64,000 nt of DNA from Aulostomus chinensis (taxonomy: Eukaryota > Chordata > Actinopteri > Syngnathiformes > Aulostomidae), in the NCBI GenBank assembly GCA_037954235.1, contig JBBMOA010000020.1, forward strand, positions 13,279,677 through 13,343,676, given 5' to 3'. How positions within the stretch are numbered: position 1 is the stretch's first letter; each line of letters opens with the position of its first letter. This document shows positions 12,001-24,679 of the stretch, piece after piece. A program made the translations under genes and the position numbers. The notes beneath the pieces were generated by a model. That model did not search any database. It had not been told where the DNA came from and was given only the letters and a program-made list of their open reading frames with translations.

Positions 12001-15000
12001 AGAGGCCCCTGACTGACAGCCCTCCATGTGATTTACACCTCGCTGCAGGTTAATGGGGTCTCGATTGCTGATCCTATTCAATCCGACTCGCCCGACCTTC
12101 CCTTCCGCTTGATGTCTGCCTCTTTTAGTTTCATTTTTCCGAGCTTCTCTTTCCATCTGTCATCTGTCTCCCGTGCTCTCGTTCTGCCCCTCAGACAAGT
12201 TCCCTCTTTCGCTCACCCTCGACGTTTCTTTCTCACACACACCCACATACCATCCTCTTCCTTGGCAAGCACTGGCCCATCCAGCCTGTTGCGTTCTCTA
12301 CTCTCAGCAACGTTGGGCGATCAATCACATGATTTGATGGTTCTTATTACAGGCTTGCCTTGCAAGGTCAGGGGGGCAGGAATCTTTTTAGCGGCAGATA
12401 CGGGTAGCTCCCCAAAAAAAACTTCACATCCTCCAGAAGAGGAAGACGTCCTCGCCCAGGTGTGATTTATTATCATTTTTCTTCCTTTTGAGAGAAAATG
12501 TCAAATACGCTACTTTCAAGTCTGGAAGGACGTCTTGATGACAGACATTCGATACAGTTCATTTTGAAGTTGAAGCGCAACATGTTTGGAATGAAAATGA
12601 ATGAACACCGAAGACTAATTGGAGAAAAAAAGTTTTACAGCTTTATAAGCGATAAAAGACACGAACGCTGACGCTTGCCAGATTTCGTATATTTTCCCGA
12701 TTGCTCTGCAGCGCTGTCTGTTTCAACGCAGATAAGGACCACTAAACACTCTCCCATGGCAGTTAATCTTAAGCACGCATAACCAGACATGTAAGGTAAA
12801 CCCTTTCCTCTTAACTCTCAGGTAACCATAGCTACCTGCACACACTTCCAGCACAGTGCACCATTTGTTTCTTGTGTGTCATTTAATGAGGTACATCACC
12901 TTGTACTATTCACAAGGGCCTTAAGAAGTACTCTCAAATTGCAGCTCTGCGGAGAGAGAGAGAGATGAAGCTCAGAGTGTGGGTGCTAATAGAAAAGGGG
13001 GGAAAAAAAGAGAGAGCGAGAAGAAGGGAGAGTCCTGCTAAACCATAACAGTCGCGTTGCCACCGCAGCGCAGGTGAGACACTGTTTGGGAATGCAGCCC
13101 ATGATGCAGGTCCATTCAGCTCCTGCAGACTGTGGTATCAGGGGTGGGATTGATTGATGCTGCAGTGCTAACAGAGCATCTTTGATTTACATTGCAGCGT
13201 TAGCACCGTGGCTGGTGCCTGTGCCAGCAAACATCCGTCAAAGAGCGCCGCAAACAGAGAAGCTTGTGACTTTTGCCAGCCTTTTAACAGGCTGGACACC
13301 TTTCCTTACTGCGATTATCACTGGATTCCTGTGGGCCGGTTTAAAGAAGTGCTTTCCTCCAGTTAGTTTGCATTAGCTTTGTGAACAATGACCTTGGTAT
13401 GTGGGTCAAACAACACCTATACAGTTATTTAGTCAACAGACAGCAGCACATTCTCTCATGTGTACCTGTAGGTGTTTGGGAGTGCACGCTAAACTCGTTG
13501 TAAAGGATGTCAATGACGTGGAGACATAACTCACGGCACTGTTGGATCATAGCTACCAGGTTTTCCGTGGTTAAAATCACACGGCACCTATTTTTGGCGC
13601 CTGGCTGAGTGACAGCATGACCCCTAAACCCTGACCTTTACACAGCGTGACCTCCATGGCCCAATAATGGAGACAGGAAGGTATTAGGAGTGGGGAAGTG
13701 AGCGGAGGGGTTCAAGGGGTGCAAGAGGGTCAAGCCCAAAATGATGCATTGGAAACGGACGGGAGAAGGCAGCCACTGTGTCCGCTGTCACACAATAAGG
13801 CCTCAGTTATTGGTCTATAATTTGACCGATTGATTACCCCAGTAATTGTTACCATAATGAGCTGGTGTGGATAGCTGTCTGTTAGTGTTTGCAAATATAT
13901 TCTGCTGCTTCAACGACTCTATGAAGACCTTGTTGCAACAACAGCAGTAGAGTGTCATGCACATTTTTATAAGGGTGCCTGTCAATTAAAGTAGAAGCTG
14001 CTGAGGAAATTGTCAAATCCTATAGCTGCTGGAGACGGTGCCACCTGTTGGTGTGTTTTCTGAACCTTGATTTTAGGGATCTTTTTAGCTTTTCAGGATA
14101 CGTACGTTCTCATGTCAGAAACCAAAAACCACGAGTGCTCATTGATTGATCGAAGACAAGCAGAGACTTCCAAGTCTGACAGAGACCACCTTAACTCGAA
14201 AAATTGCTGCACGATAAAACCATTCAACGGATTCAATTCATGGCGTACGGATCTTTATTCCTCTTTGAAGACAAGCCAAGGCAACCCAGGTAACTGCCAT
14301 TCTTAAAAAGAAGGAAACTGCACTCTCTCATTTCTCATCATCCACTGACCTCTAAAGGTCATGTTGAAGATGTGTGGGCTCCAGTTGTGCTGCTCTGATT
14401 ATTTCCTCTTGATATAGTCAAGCGTCATGTAGTGGCACATACTGTAGGTATAAAATACAAATACTCAGGTAAAGTCAGCTACAGATACCTCTATATTTTA
14501 CTTAAATACAGTACTTGTGTAAAAATACTGTGAATCGCTGCTCGATGTTGCCTACTGGCAATGCAAATACGAACAGAAATTCCTACAGAAGTTCTTGTAA
14601 CTTCTTCATCTACAGTCAGAAGTTATAAAATTCCTCCTGCAAACTATTATATGCGTACATAAATACAATTATCTGTTGTCCAAAATGTGTTACAATTAAC
14701 AAATAAATTGTGTGATGCTGCAAATTATCTGACATGTAGGAAAGTCCCACAATCCCTTTATCTTTTCAAACATGGGATCTAATTCTTGAGATATACTTGA
14801 ATATTTCAAATGCGGGGGTATGCATTTGCACACATGATCTGAAATACACACAATTCATCTTTATTAGCAATAAACCGAACAACTACCTCCTCTCAGGGCA
14901 TCATTTATGAATGTGAATATCGATGAATGCCGCTCTATTTATAAAATAACATTTCATTCACACACTGGCAACACCTGCGGCTGCGTTGGTCATTCTTTCA

Positions 15001-15183
15001 AGCCGAACGGTGTCCTGAAGAAAGGTTCATCTCAGAGTCAGTAAGCCCACTGGGGGTCTTGTGCTCTGATGGGTACAAACAGAACCAGAGGGCGACTGAG
15101 GCACACACCACAGTCGGATCAGAGCATATCAGACGACACAAATAATATCAAGGTCTGTTAGCACGGAAAGGGTGGACCGATTT
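9009..15183. other. Gene-free stretch
   Basis: Mostly unique sequence with small CA, CT and A/T runs (9742-9762, 10787-10800, 11071-11081). Positions 12000-12110 and 13780-13870 look like possible conserved elements, the latter with GATTGATTACCCCAG and a nearby CAGTAATTG. No exon recognised. Confidence 0.5.
14445..14530. repeat. Interspersed repeat fragment, 'ACTTAAATACAGTACTTG' family
   Basis: The segment CAGATACCTCTATATTTTAC followed by TTAAATACAGTACTTGTG resembles a very common teleost DNA repeat rich in 'AAAGTACAGATACCT' and 'AAATACAGTACTTGAGTAA'. I believe it is a non-autonomous DNA element, but that assignment is from memory. It is short and diverged. Confidence 0.4.
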
Positions 15184-15225
15184 TGTGTGTATGTGTGTGT
15201 GTGTGTGTGTGTCTGTGTGTGTGTT
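15184..15225 (+). repeat. (GT)n microsatellite, interrupted
   Basis: A GT run with single interruptions (AT, CT). Confidence 0.93.
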
Positions 15226-17689
15226 GATAGACTAGGTCACTGAACATGTCAACATCAATAGTGGGGGGTTGTATAGTTCACTGGTTCGCCCCGAGGGGGT
15301 TATGTGGCCGACTGAAGAGAGTCTGGTTTTTGACTTTTACAAACAAGTTTCTAATCACTATAATTTATGAGGGGTTTTGTTTTAGCAAAGCTTTCAGTAA
15401 CTTTAGAAAACCTTTTTTGAAAAAGATTATAGATTTTGACAGCATGAGAGGGCCGTCTGCACAATGCCACATCGCATCTCATCTGTTAACCGTGGCCCCC
15501 TTTGTCTGCTGTTTTGACCTGTGCAGTTTGGAGAAGGGGGCAGGAATGCCGTCTCATTTCCAGATTTCCTGCTGATAAATCCAGGTGAGTGACAGGGATG
15601 ACACAGCCTTATCCCACGATTACAGCAACTCCCGGAATTCTGGCTCCATCAAAGCACCGTGAACTTTCCAGGGTTGTCTTCTCCCTGTTCGTTGATCCCT
15701 ACACATGGCTCACTGCATATGAAATTCCCAATCTTCCCATTCACAGCACATTGTGGAGAGGTCAGCACTACGTTGTAGTTATATACTCCGTTTCATAGAG
15801 CTCAAGAACAAAAAACTCTGGATTTAGCAGATTTAAGGTAGAAGCTCACTGGAAAATTAAACACTGAAAGCTTGTTAAAGAGGTTTATGTCAACCTACAC
15901 TTCAACCATATGGTCAACGACAATTTAAGGTTGAAATAACAAATGTAATGCAATAAGCATGCCGTGTATAACTGAAGAGAACATTTTAGGGAACTTTCTT
16001 TAGATTTGATACGACAGAACAGTGTCTTAGCTATTCCAAGATACAGTGTTCTTGAAGAGCATTCAGTGTTTCTCCCTGAAAAATCCCTGTTGCCAACAAA
16101 ATCCTCTGTGATGGCACCTTTCTTGATCTGAACATCTACAGTCTATCCTTTTAGTTTCCAAAACATAAAAGCAACATCTGCATTTTTCAATATTCCAGAC
16201 TTCAACATTAGGTAAGTGGCAACAGTGTCCGTGTCACTGCCTTGAACCTGTTCTGGAAATGACAAGAAAGAATATTAAAAATGGCAATCAATGATGCACA
16301 GAATGATGTAGCCCTGGTAACCTCCCCTGGGTTCTCCCCAGTTCACCCTATGGAGCAGTCCTGGTCACTGCTCCAGCCCTCTGCTGCTCTGAGGAGCACG
16401 ACCGTGCACTACACGCTTCCTCTACCACATGCAAAGTCATCGACCGCATCATTTCACCTGGCGGTGAGGAGTTTCCCCAGAGGGACGTAGCGTGTGGGAA
16501 GATCGTGTTATTCCCAGAGTTCCTCCAGCACTCAGCTGTGATGTGATTTAATGGCACTTCTCAAATTAGACACGGTGCTCCTAATGCCTCTAGAAGGCAT
16601 TATGGTTTTCAAATGGTATAAATAAAATGTTGACACTGTAAAAATAAACTTAATTAGCTTCTTTAAATGCCCTTTTTAACACATCCCAATATCCTATTAT
16701 TGCGGCAAAGTACCCAGCAGTGGCAGTAAACCGGTGTGGCACATATTTTCAGTCGATAACTCATGACGCTATCTCTCGTTTGAATGAAACTCCCACCTTG
16801 TTGTATTGCTCCTCCCAGTTGAATAAAAGCCAATCCCAAATTCGGAATAAAAAACTAGCAATAATCCCACTACAAACCACGGTTTGTTTATTATTATTTG
16901 TCTTGACAATTTGATTAGCATTCAAATGAAAAAGAAAAACAGCTTTAAAAGATATTCACCATAAGCTTAACAACAGCACAGGGACCCGTCCGCTTTTTTT
17001 TTTTTTTTTTTAATCTTGTATCTCATGTTCTCATTCTGCTGGAACAAAATGTCCCCATGTGAATACTTGCAATTACATATTCAAATCCAGCCTGTTTGTG
17101 CTCTCATTAGTAACCGTGGGAACAGATAATCTGGTGCTTGTCATTGTGTGACGGTCTAACACGGCGTAGGCCTCCATGAGAGATGAATGTTTTGGTGTGC
17201 GGACATCTACTTTGCATTTTTTCCATATGTTAAAATTTAGGAGCTCCTCCCACCCCATGGGTGAGGAAGTGCTAAATGTACGACTTCCTGTGTGTCTGTC
17301 TGCGCAGCTGTGGCCAGACACAGAACATGCCAGCGGTGCTGAGGTGTGCAGGCCATGGAATAATGGTTTATTCTATGGTGTGCTTAACCCTCCTCACCTC
17401 GTCCTTCCCTCCACTACCTCTTTATTAGTCTCTTCTCTTAAAGGCACTCCTGCCACCTATAGAAGAGCGTCCATACCGCTGCACACAGGTTGAGTGCTCC
17501 CCTGACCTAAAGGACTAATGAAAAAAAAAAAAAAACAAAACCCCAAATTCTCCCCCATCCTCGCTGCACCCCATTACTTATAGAAAAGGCTCCTCCTGCC
17601 CCCCTCGCCTTCCTTCTCCCCTCCGTCTTTACTACCCTCCCTCCTTCTTCAGTGGCTCTCCCGCTGTGATGCGGTTGGCTTCTTTGATC

Positions 17690-17930
17690 TGGCCCAGCGC
17701 TCTAATTAGAAGGAAGTGAAGTGTAGGCCAGTGAGGTCACCATTACCCGCGACCCCTCTCATCGACCACTCCAAATGTCGTTAGGGAGCGAGACGTTCTC
17801 ACGGCGTTAACCCGCCGGCCGTGATGGCGGGGGGATCTGGATCGCGTTAGGGACCCCCGTAAAAATCAGGCACAATTTACATCTAATTTGAGCCGCTGCA
17901 GAGGTCAGTGTGCGGCGTCTCGTTAGTGAC
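17690..17930. promoter_or_regulatory. CpG-rich, conserved-element-like segment
   Basis: This is complex sequence without simple repeats and rich in CpG (GGCGTTAACCCGCCGGCCG, GGATCGCGTTAGGG), with a CTCTAATTAG homeodomain-type core at its left end. Its look suggests a conserved non-coding element. Conservation cannot be tested from one sequence. Confidence 0.25.
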
Positions 17931-20650
17931 CAACTGGTAAGGACGGGGGGAAACTATATTACTGCTGGACCAAACTGGTAGAACCCTTGTTAAAGCTGCA
18001 TGGCTGGCTTAAGGTTAGGGGTTCACCATAAACAGAACTGAGTCTCGGGTTGACAATTTGTCATAAAGGAAGGATTGGGAAAAACAGAAAGCTTGGATTT
18101 GACTTTCAGGATTTGGAGGTTCAACATAAATGGAAGGACTTGGCCCAACATTGCAGACAGATTTATCATGAAAGTTTGGCTTTAAAGATAGAGACAAGTT
18201 ATAAAAGCAATTATTGGTCTTATTTAGTGGATAAGAGTGATGAAACAACATGTATGACTACTGCTTTTGATCACGGTTGTAAAGTAGCTGGGGCTTACTG
18301 TGTGTGTTGAGGGATAATGTGTCATTACTTGAGGGATGTGAGTCACCAGAACAGGCCGGCACACATAAACTAACAGACTTCAGGAAAAAAGTCAACGCTA
18401 ATCACACTTTGACTCTGCTTGTTAAGGGTATTTCCTCCTGCTCGCTCAAACTCCCAGAGCGGTTCAATCTCCCAAAGCTTGCTGAATACGTGTCGTAGCG
18501 TGGCCAGCAACCTAACCGCCATGGCTGCACACACACAACACACACCAATGACTATACCTGGTTAAGAGCTAAGCACATGTGATTGCTCTTGCCTTCCCAC
18601 AAGGGTACCAATGAGGGGGGCGGGGAGTAAGGTAACACATCAAAGCTAGTGGGGATATTTTACTTTGGATGGGGTAAGAACACATCAAACGAGAGCCCCC
18701 CACTTCTCCCCGTCTGTCCCTCACTCTGCATTGTGTTGTGCTAAAATTAAGGGGGCTGGGTAAAAGAAAAAAATCCATATATCTGGCAAGAAAATGTTTC
18801 ATCACTGACAGTTCAAAGACATCATCAGGGTGGGAGGGTGATGATTTAATATGAAATGAAAGTATACACCGTGGGCACCTTGGGTGCATCTTCCCATGCA
18901 CTCATTATATTCTCGGTCATCAATTGGGGTGACATTATCAAATTGCTGGGTGTGATTCTACTTGCTTAAGGTGGTGAGCGACGTATGCAGGCGTGTCCCT
19001 TCATTAAAAGAGAGGCAAGACTGATTTATAGTTTTCTTTAAAAGTGAGGGGGCATTTCATGTAATTATCATGTCTCAGATATTCTTGAATGACTGGAGAG
19101 GATGTGGGGGGGGGGTGTAGGTGCAGGGTTAGTGTGTGCATGTAAGCTGTTAAGGATGTTCAGTGTCTGGGGAGTTGATGACGGTGGATTATATTAATCC
19201 ATATCTGCTCTGGGTCTTTCTGATGTGACTCAGGTCTGTAGCAGGCCCACCCTCAGCTGAGAGAGGAAGTCCACTGAAACCTTGAGCTGCGAGGGTATCT
19301 GGAACAAGACTATTCTCTGCTCTGCGCTCATGCAGAAAAAGAAAAAAAAAACAAAACACGAAATCGAAGCAGGAGTCATTTGAAAATAGTTTTGAAACAT
19401 CTGGTTTTCTCAGTCACTCTGAGCTCCGACCAAATGGTAATGGAAGGGGTTAAAGAAGCAGGCTTGAAAAGTGAGCGCTGATGTTTGAAGGCCAAGATTA
19501 GGAATATCTGAACAATGAAAACCAATGCATCATGTTCTGGCAAAATACTGCTGGGACACCGCTATTACTCCGGGACAGACACGCACCCCCCCACACACAC
19601 ACGTAGGCACGCACGCACTTTGATCTAAGAAGCACTCCGAGAGCACATACCTGGCACTTGACATGGATGCAGACTATGAACATGTGAAAAAAGTTCCTTC
19701 ATACATTTTGTTCCCAACCATTAAAAATTAGGTTTCCGGGCAAGAATTTGATTAGATTTTGAGTCCAGAAGATGTTCAATGACCATCTCCTAGAGATTCA
19801 TACTACTTTAAAAAAAAAAAAAATTTTAAAAAAGCATGGTCTCAATGAATTTCATCCAAATATGATAAAAAATGTCCAAAGATATCAGCCATTCTATAAA
19901 AAAAAAATGGATGACGGATCCATAATAAGAGCAGGGTGAATCCTCGAGGCCAAATCATTTTTCTTTCAAGCATTTCACGTGGACTGTTTAAAATTGGTCT
20001 TCAGTACGACATGTCCAGAAAAGCACCGCTAATAGCTACATCCTGCCCATAGCTTGGAAGAGTCTGCACGAACAAAGAGCTCCTAGTCTTTTAAAAAAAA
20101 GTTCATCACTTGCTCTCTGTCATACGATATATATTTGTGACTAAAATTTATCAAATGCCTCGATTTGTTTGTGAGTTGTTTACATCCTTGGCAGAGATAA
20201 AGAAGAACACGTTTGTTCTCCGTAATTTTGGAACAGCTTTAAGACTGTCCATTCACCAAAAAAAAAAATTAATTTAAAAAAACCAACCCTGTCTTTGTCC
20301 TTCTTTCACTCCAACCGGTCGAGGCAGATGGCCGCTCACTTAGAGCACGGGTCTGCTTCCACATTTCTGCCTGTTAAAAGGCACTGAATGCCTGTGTGGC
20401 ATGCATAGTGTAAGCACCGCCCGCCGCTAGACTCACAACCACTGGCATGGGAGGTGAACACGCTAACAAGGAGACTATAACCCATAAGCACCAGGGGTCA
20501 GACCCCAGTCCGTCTCTTGAGGTGTCGGGGAGTGAGGTTTGCCTACTGCTGCATTGGCTCATGGGAGCTTGTCTCTCTAAAATAAATCAATTTAAAGAAT
20601 ACGGTTGTGAATCTTTACTGTCCTCCAAGTGTAATGATAGCACCTTTCTT

Positions 20651-20685
20651 GTGATTTGGCACGATACAAATAAAACCGACTTGAC
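20651..20685 (+). repeat. LINE 3' tail-like fragment
   Basis: GATTTGGCACGATACAAATA followed by AAACCGACTTGAC resembles the 'TGGCGCTATATAAATAAAATTGACTTGA' 3' tail shared by L2-type LINEs and many fish retroposons. No reverse-transcriptase remnant is visible beside it. Confidence 0.5.
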
Positions 20686-22093
20686 AATAGTGCAGAGTGG
20701 AAAGTCCCCAGAGGTTGGGAGGATTTGTAGGTGGCGGTACCCTGATAGCAAGAAAAACAAGTTTAGGATTGGGTTGTTGTTTTTTCCAGATGGGGAAAAA
20801 GTAGACTTCTTCAAGTGACTGCTGCCAAGGCGCACTAAAGCAAGTCACTTACAGGGAAGAAAAACCATGCATCTTCAGTGATTTGGATGTGACTCGTGGG
20901 CGAATTCCCATCCCCAAATCCCCTGCCTTAGTCATTTTTCCTTACTCCTGTTGCACTGGCTTTCTTGCATGAACAGAGTTATTATCCCTGCCAGTACAGA
21001 TAAAAGAGTGGAGTCCTCTGGAGCTAAGGCCCATGCTGCTGTTTGATCCTGATAAAAACGCCCGGCCTAGATAACAAACGTACACACCCACTCTCTCTAC
21101 CATCATCAGGAAGTTATTCAGTCATTCATTCATTCACATAATTGGACCGTCACTCCCTGCTTCTCCCCTTCTGTAGCATGTGAAGGGAAGTAGAGGAGTT
21201 GTAAAGGGGGAAAAAAAGACACGGAGAAACGAAAGTATAAAGTACATGACTTAAAGAGCTGATCTAATCATTGGAAAAAGTGATTCAAATTGTTCTTCTT
21301 TTATTTCATCTTCTTTTTCAATTATTCTTTACATAAGGACGGTAAATGGCTTCTTGAACTCAATTATTTCCTCTCTTAACAGTTTTGATACTTCTTGCGA
21401 TTAATTAACCGAAATATAATTGTCAACTACTTTGCTTATTGGTCATTCAGTTTTGTCATTCATCCAGCAAATTGGAAAATATTTGTGAGGTTTATCTTTT
21501 AAAGGTGATTATTAGCTGCCTAGCTCCATTCAACCGTACGAAAGATATGCATTTTTTTAAAAGAATCTAAAGATTATTTCAGGGATATGAATAATTGGTT
21601 GCACTAAAAGGGCTTTTAGAAGCTTGGAATCTGCAGCCTTGGAATTTGACGCACTAAAATCCCAGTTCAAGACCTTCCTCATAGTTGGTTTTCATTATGG
21701 CATAAGCATAAAAATACCTTTTTTTCTTTTCTGTCTTTAGGCAGTAGTTTACTTAACAAATGATTCCATCTTTCATGAACAAGAAAGTCAAGACTGCTGC
21801 AACCTACTGAAAAAAAACTGTACTGAAGAGCGAATGGATGTTCTCTGGAGCAGCACTTGGAAAATTAATTAGATTTGTTTACAAGGAGCCAACATAAATT
21901 GCCGCTGATTAGAGGGAAATGCGCTGCTGCTACAAAAGCACTTTTCAGGTGACTGATTCAAAAATATTGAAAGTACAGTAAATTGAAAATAATGTTGGTG
22001 GTCTCCAGGTGGCCATGTTTGTTTAAAAGGCAGCACATTTCAGATCACCATTGTTAAACCCTTCTCTTTTCCCTACATGAGACCCCTGGCCTC

Positions 22094-22106
22094 TGAACTC
22101 TGACCC
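22094..22106 (-). promoter_or_regulatory. DR1-type nuclear-receptor motif
   Basis: The minus strand reads GGGTCAGAGTTCA: two half-sites with a one-base spacer. The motif is visible; binding is inference. Confidence 0.35.
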
Positions 22107-22514
22107 TCACCTGTCTCCTCAGGGCCCGAGCAGCCTATTGGATCCTTCCCTGAGGTGGGTTGTTACGAAGGACACCAGTCATCTGACAGAGGTGAGGCCA
22201 ATCAGTCCTACAGTGACGCGAGAGACCCTCTCACACTCACTCTCACACACACATCCATTCACCTCTGATCTCTGCGTATGCACAACTGAACACCTGATAC
22301 TGTTGACTCACTTTTCATCTCTTTACCTGCTCTGCTCTCGTTTTCTTCCACTCATTCTTCTCTCTCTATTTTAATGAAGAGCCTTGAGGGACCAGAGAGA
22401 AAAATCACAGAGGGAGACTTCTGACAGCTTCTTTTGTGCTCTTATACTTTTATGAGATATAAACACAAGGAAGGGGAGCTGGGTTTGAGCAAGTCCTTGG
22501 AAACATTGCTCTTA

Positions 22515-22520
<6 letters not shown>

Positions 22521-22575
<55 letters not shown>
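22521..22575 (+). repeat. (AC)n microsatellite, longest in the window
   Basis: About 27 uninterrupted AC units. It is likely length-polymorphic. Confidence 0.97.
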
Positions 22576-22577
<2 letters not shown>

Positions 22578-24472
22578 TCAAACACTCCCTGCTCTATCAT
22601 AAAAACAACAGCACCCTTACAGCTGACAAGGTTACCCAACATCCACTGGTTTCTGTCTCATAATTACACCCATTCATACAAGCATTCTTTAGTACACAAT
22701 CATATAATGCAAACAGACACACAATGGCAGGGGTAGTGACTGCGAGCATGGCTGCAGGCATTTTGTGTTGCTAAATTTAAACCTGAGCTCTAAGTGGGTC
22801 TCAGCTTTATATGTCTTTCACAGCTTTGTGTCAAGCACAAAGTACGCAGCAAACACACATCAACACACACGCACAAACACATGAGAACACGGCCCATTTG
22901 TGTGTTAATGATTAGGAGAAGGAGCCATTTGCTGGCGGTGGGAATGTGGGCAGTGGTTTCCTAAGTGGTGCTATCTGGGTCAGAGGGCCAAGGCTACTGG
23001 GTCTCTATCTGCGTGTCTGACTTTCGGATCTACTTCACATGGAAAAGATGCTAAAGTGACGTGCATTTGTTTTTCCTGAACTGACTTGGGCTTCACGGTT
23101 CTATGATTGTTCTGGTTTTCTGACTGTAACATCCGAGGCGATGCTTCCCCTCTGGGTGTTTTACGTCTTTCTTCCTGATGCTGCAGAGGGCAAGTTTACT
23201 CTTTGCTCAACTTCAATATGAGTTTACAACAAAGAGCTCAAGTTGAAGGACCTCCCGTCATCCCAAGGCCCAAAAATAGGTCAATGGATGATGAAAATTC
23301 ATTTTGGGATGATCTAATAATACAGTTTCCTGGAATCAGAATCAGTATCAGGAAGGGGGAAAAAAAATGGAAAGTGTGCGAAGTGCAAAGTGGACTAGGA
23401 TGTAGCTTTTTGTTTGTAGGGTTTTGTTTTGTTTGTTTTTTTGGATGGATTCCATAAATCATGACTGTAAGAGAATCTTGCCAAGGTGAACGTAAAGACT
23501 TTCAAGGCAGAAGCATTTTTAAGTGATGTGGATGTACTGTATAAGGTTCACGCAGGTGAATTCATGCCACCAAATCCAGTTCCTTAGCACGGCAAATGGT
23601 ATCACTACCCATCATGTTACGATGAACTGTGCCGGAAATTGAATGATGCACAACGGAACAGTGGAATATTTTAAAAAATGAAAACATGAGGGTATTGCTA
23701 CTGCAATGTAACATAATTTTAATTTTTTTGAGTGTATTATACAGAGCTGTAAGCACACTCTCACACTGCCTGAACAAATCTTACAAATGATGAATGAATA
23801 CATTAAATTACCACTTTCCTGTAATACGAATGCATTTATTTTCTGCGAGTTTCCGTTAATCCGCGTGAGCACGTTTATCAAAGCATTTACAAACTGTAGC
23901 ATTTGCAGATGGCCTCAAATGCCTCGAGCTTAAGCAAATATTAGGCTCCTTGAATGCTGTTTTTATGTAATCTGTTCTCCTCGCTTCCTTCCTTGTCCTT
24001 TGTTTGTAGTGCGACTGATAAACCTCACGGCTCTAATCTAATCTTTACATTTGAATTTCAAAAAAAGGATTATTTATTGATTAATGATGGGGGGGGGGGG
24101 GTGTTCGATGTTCATTTCAGGTCAGTTGTGGGTGGGGAGTAGGAAAAATTCCAACCCTGAGACATGTAAGGTGGCATTATTTGTGACATCAGTTGATGTA
24201 ATTTTAATGTCAACCGGGGGGAATGTAGTATTAGTAGTGTTAGAGTACTTTGATATATCAAGGAGTTCTTAGGGGAAATTAAACTGTAGATAATTGCTTT
24301 TGGGAACATAAAATGCTAGAGAATTTTACATGTAGAGTCAAGTACAAGTATTGCCTCCAACAACGCCGGGTCACTGTGTTTTTGAGAGAAAGGCCACAGA
24401 AAGTGAGGTTTTTGTGGTGTTTAAGTAGATCAGGGCCCAGGAGGTGAGCACAATCACACACATGTGAGCTTG

Positions 24473-24598
24473 AGTGACAGCTGTGTCGGGGCCGAGTGAC
24501 AGCGACCCATGTGATTGGTGAATCATAGTGACAGTGCATTGGGGAGAAAGAGCGTGATGGCTCCTGTGAGAAGAGTGACCTCTGACCTTTAGTGACAG
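24473..24598 (+). promoter_or_regulatory. Cluster of four AGTGACAG octamers with a perfect DR1
   Basis: Exact AGTGACAG copies lie at 24473, 24495, 24527 and 24591. TGACAG is the core bound by MEIS/TGIF-class TALE homeodomain proteins. Between the third and fourth copies, 24576-24588 reads AGGTCAGAGGTCA on the minus strand, a perfect DR1. A regulatory role is inference. Confidence 0.4.
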
Positions 24599-24656
24599 AA
24601 CTGAAGCATCCCTGAACAATAGCATGAAGAGATAGAGAGGCCCGGGAAGAAGATTT

Positions 24657-24679
24657 AAAAAAAAAAAAAAAAAAAAAAA
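24657..24679 (+). repeat. poly(A) run
   Basis: 23 consecutive A. No retroposed gene is recognisable upstream of it. Confidence 0.95.

Larger units (their letters stand above)
15226..22520. other. Gene-free stretch
   Basis: Contains the LINE tail at 20651, the CpG-rich segment at 17690-17930, poly(T) at 16996-17012 and several A-runs near 19812 and 20260. A weak 'CGATTAATTAACCG' repeat-like patch lies near 21398. No gene recognised. Confidence 0.5.
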
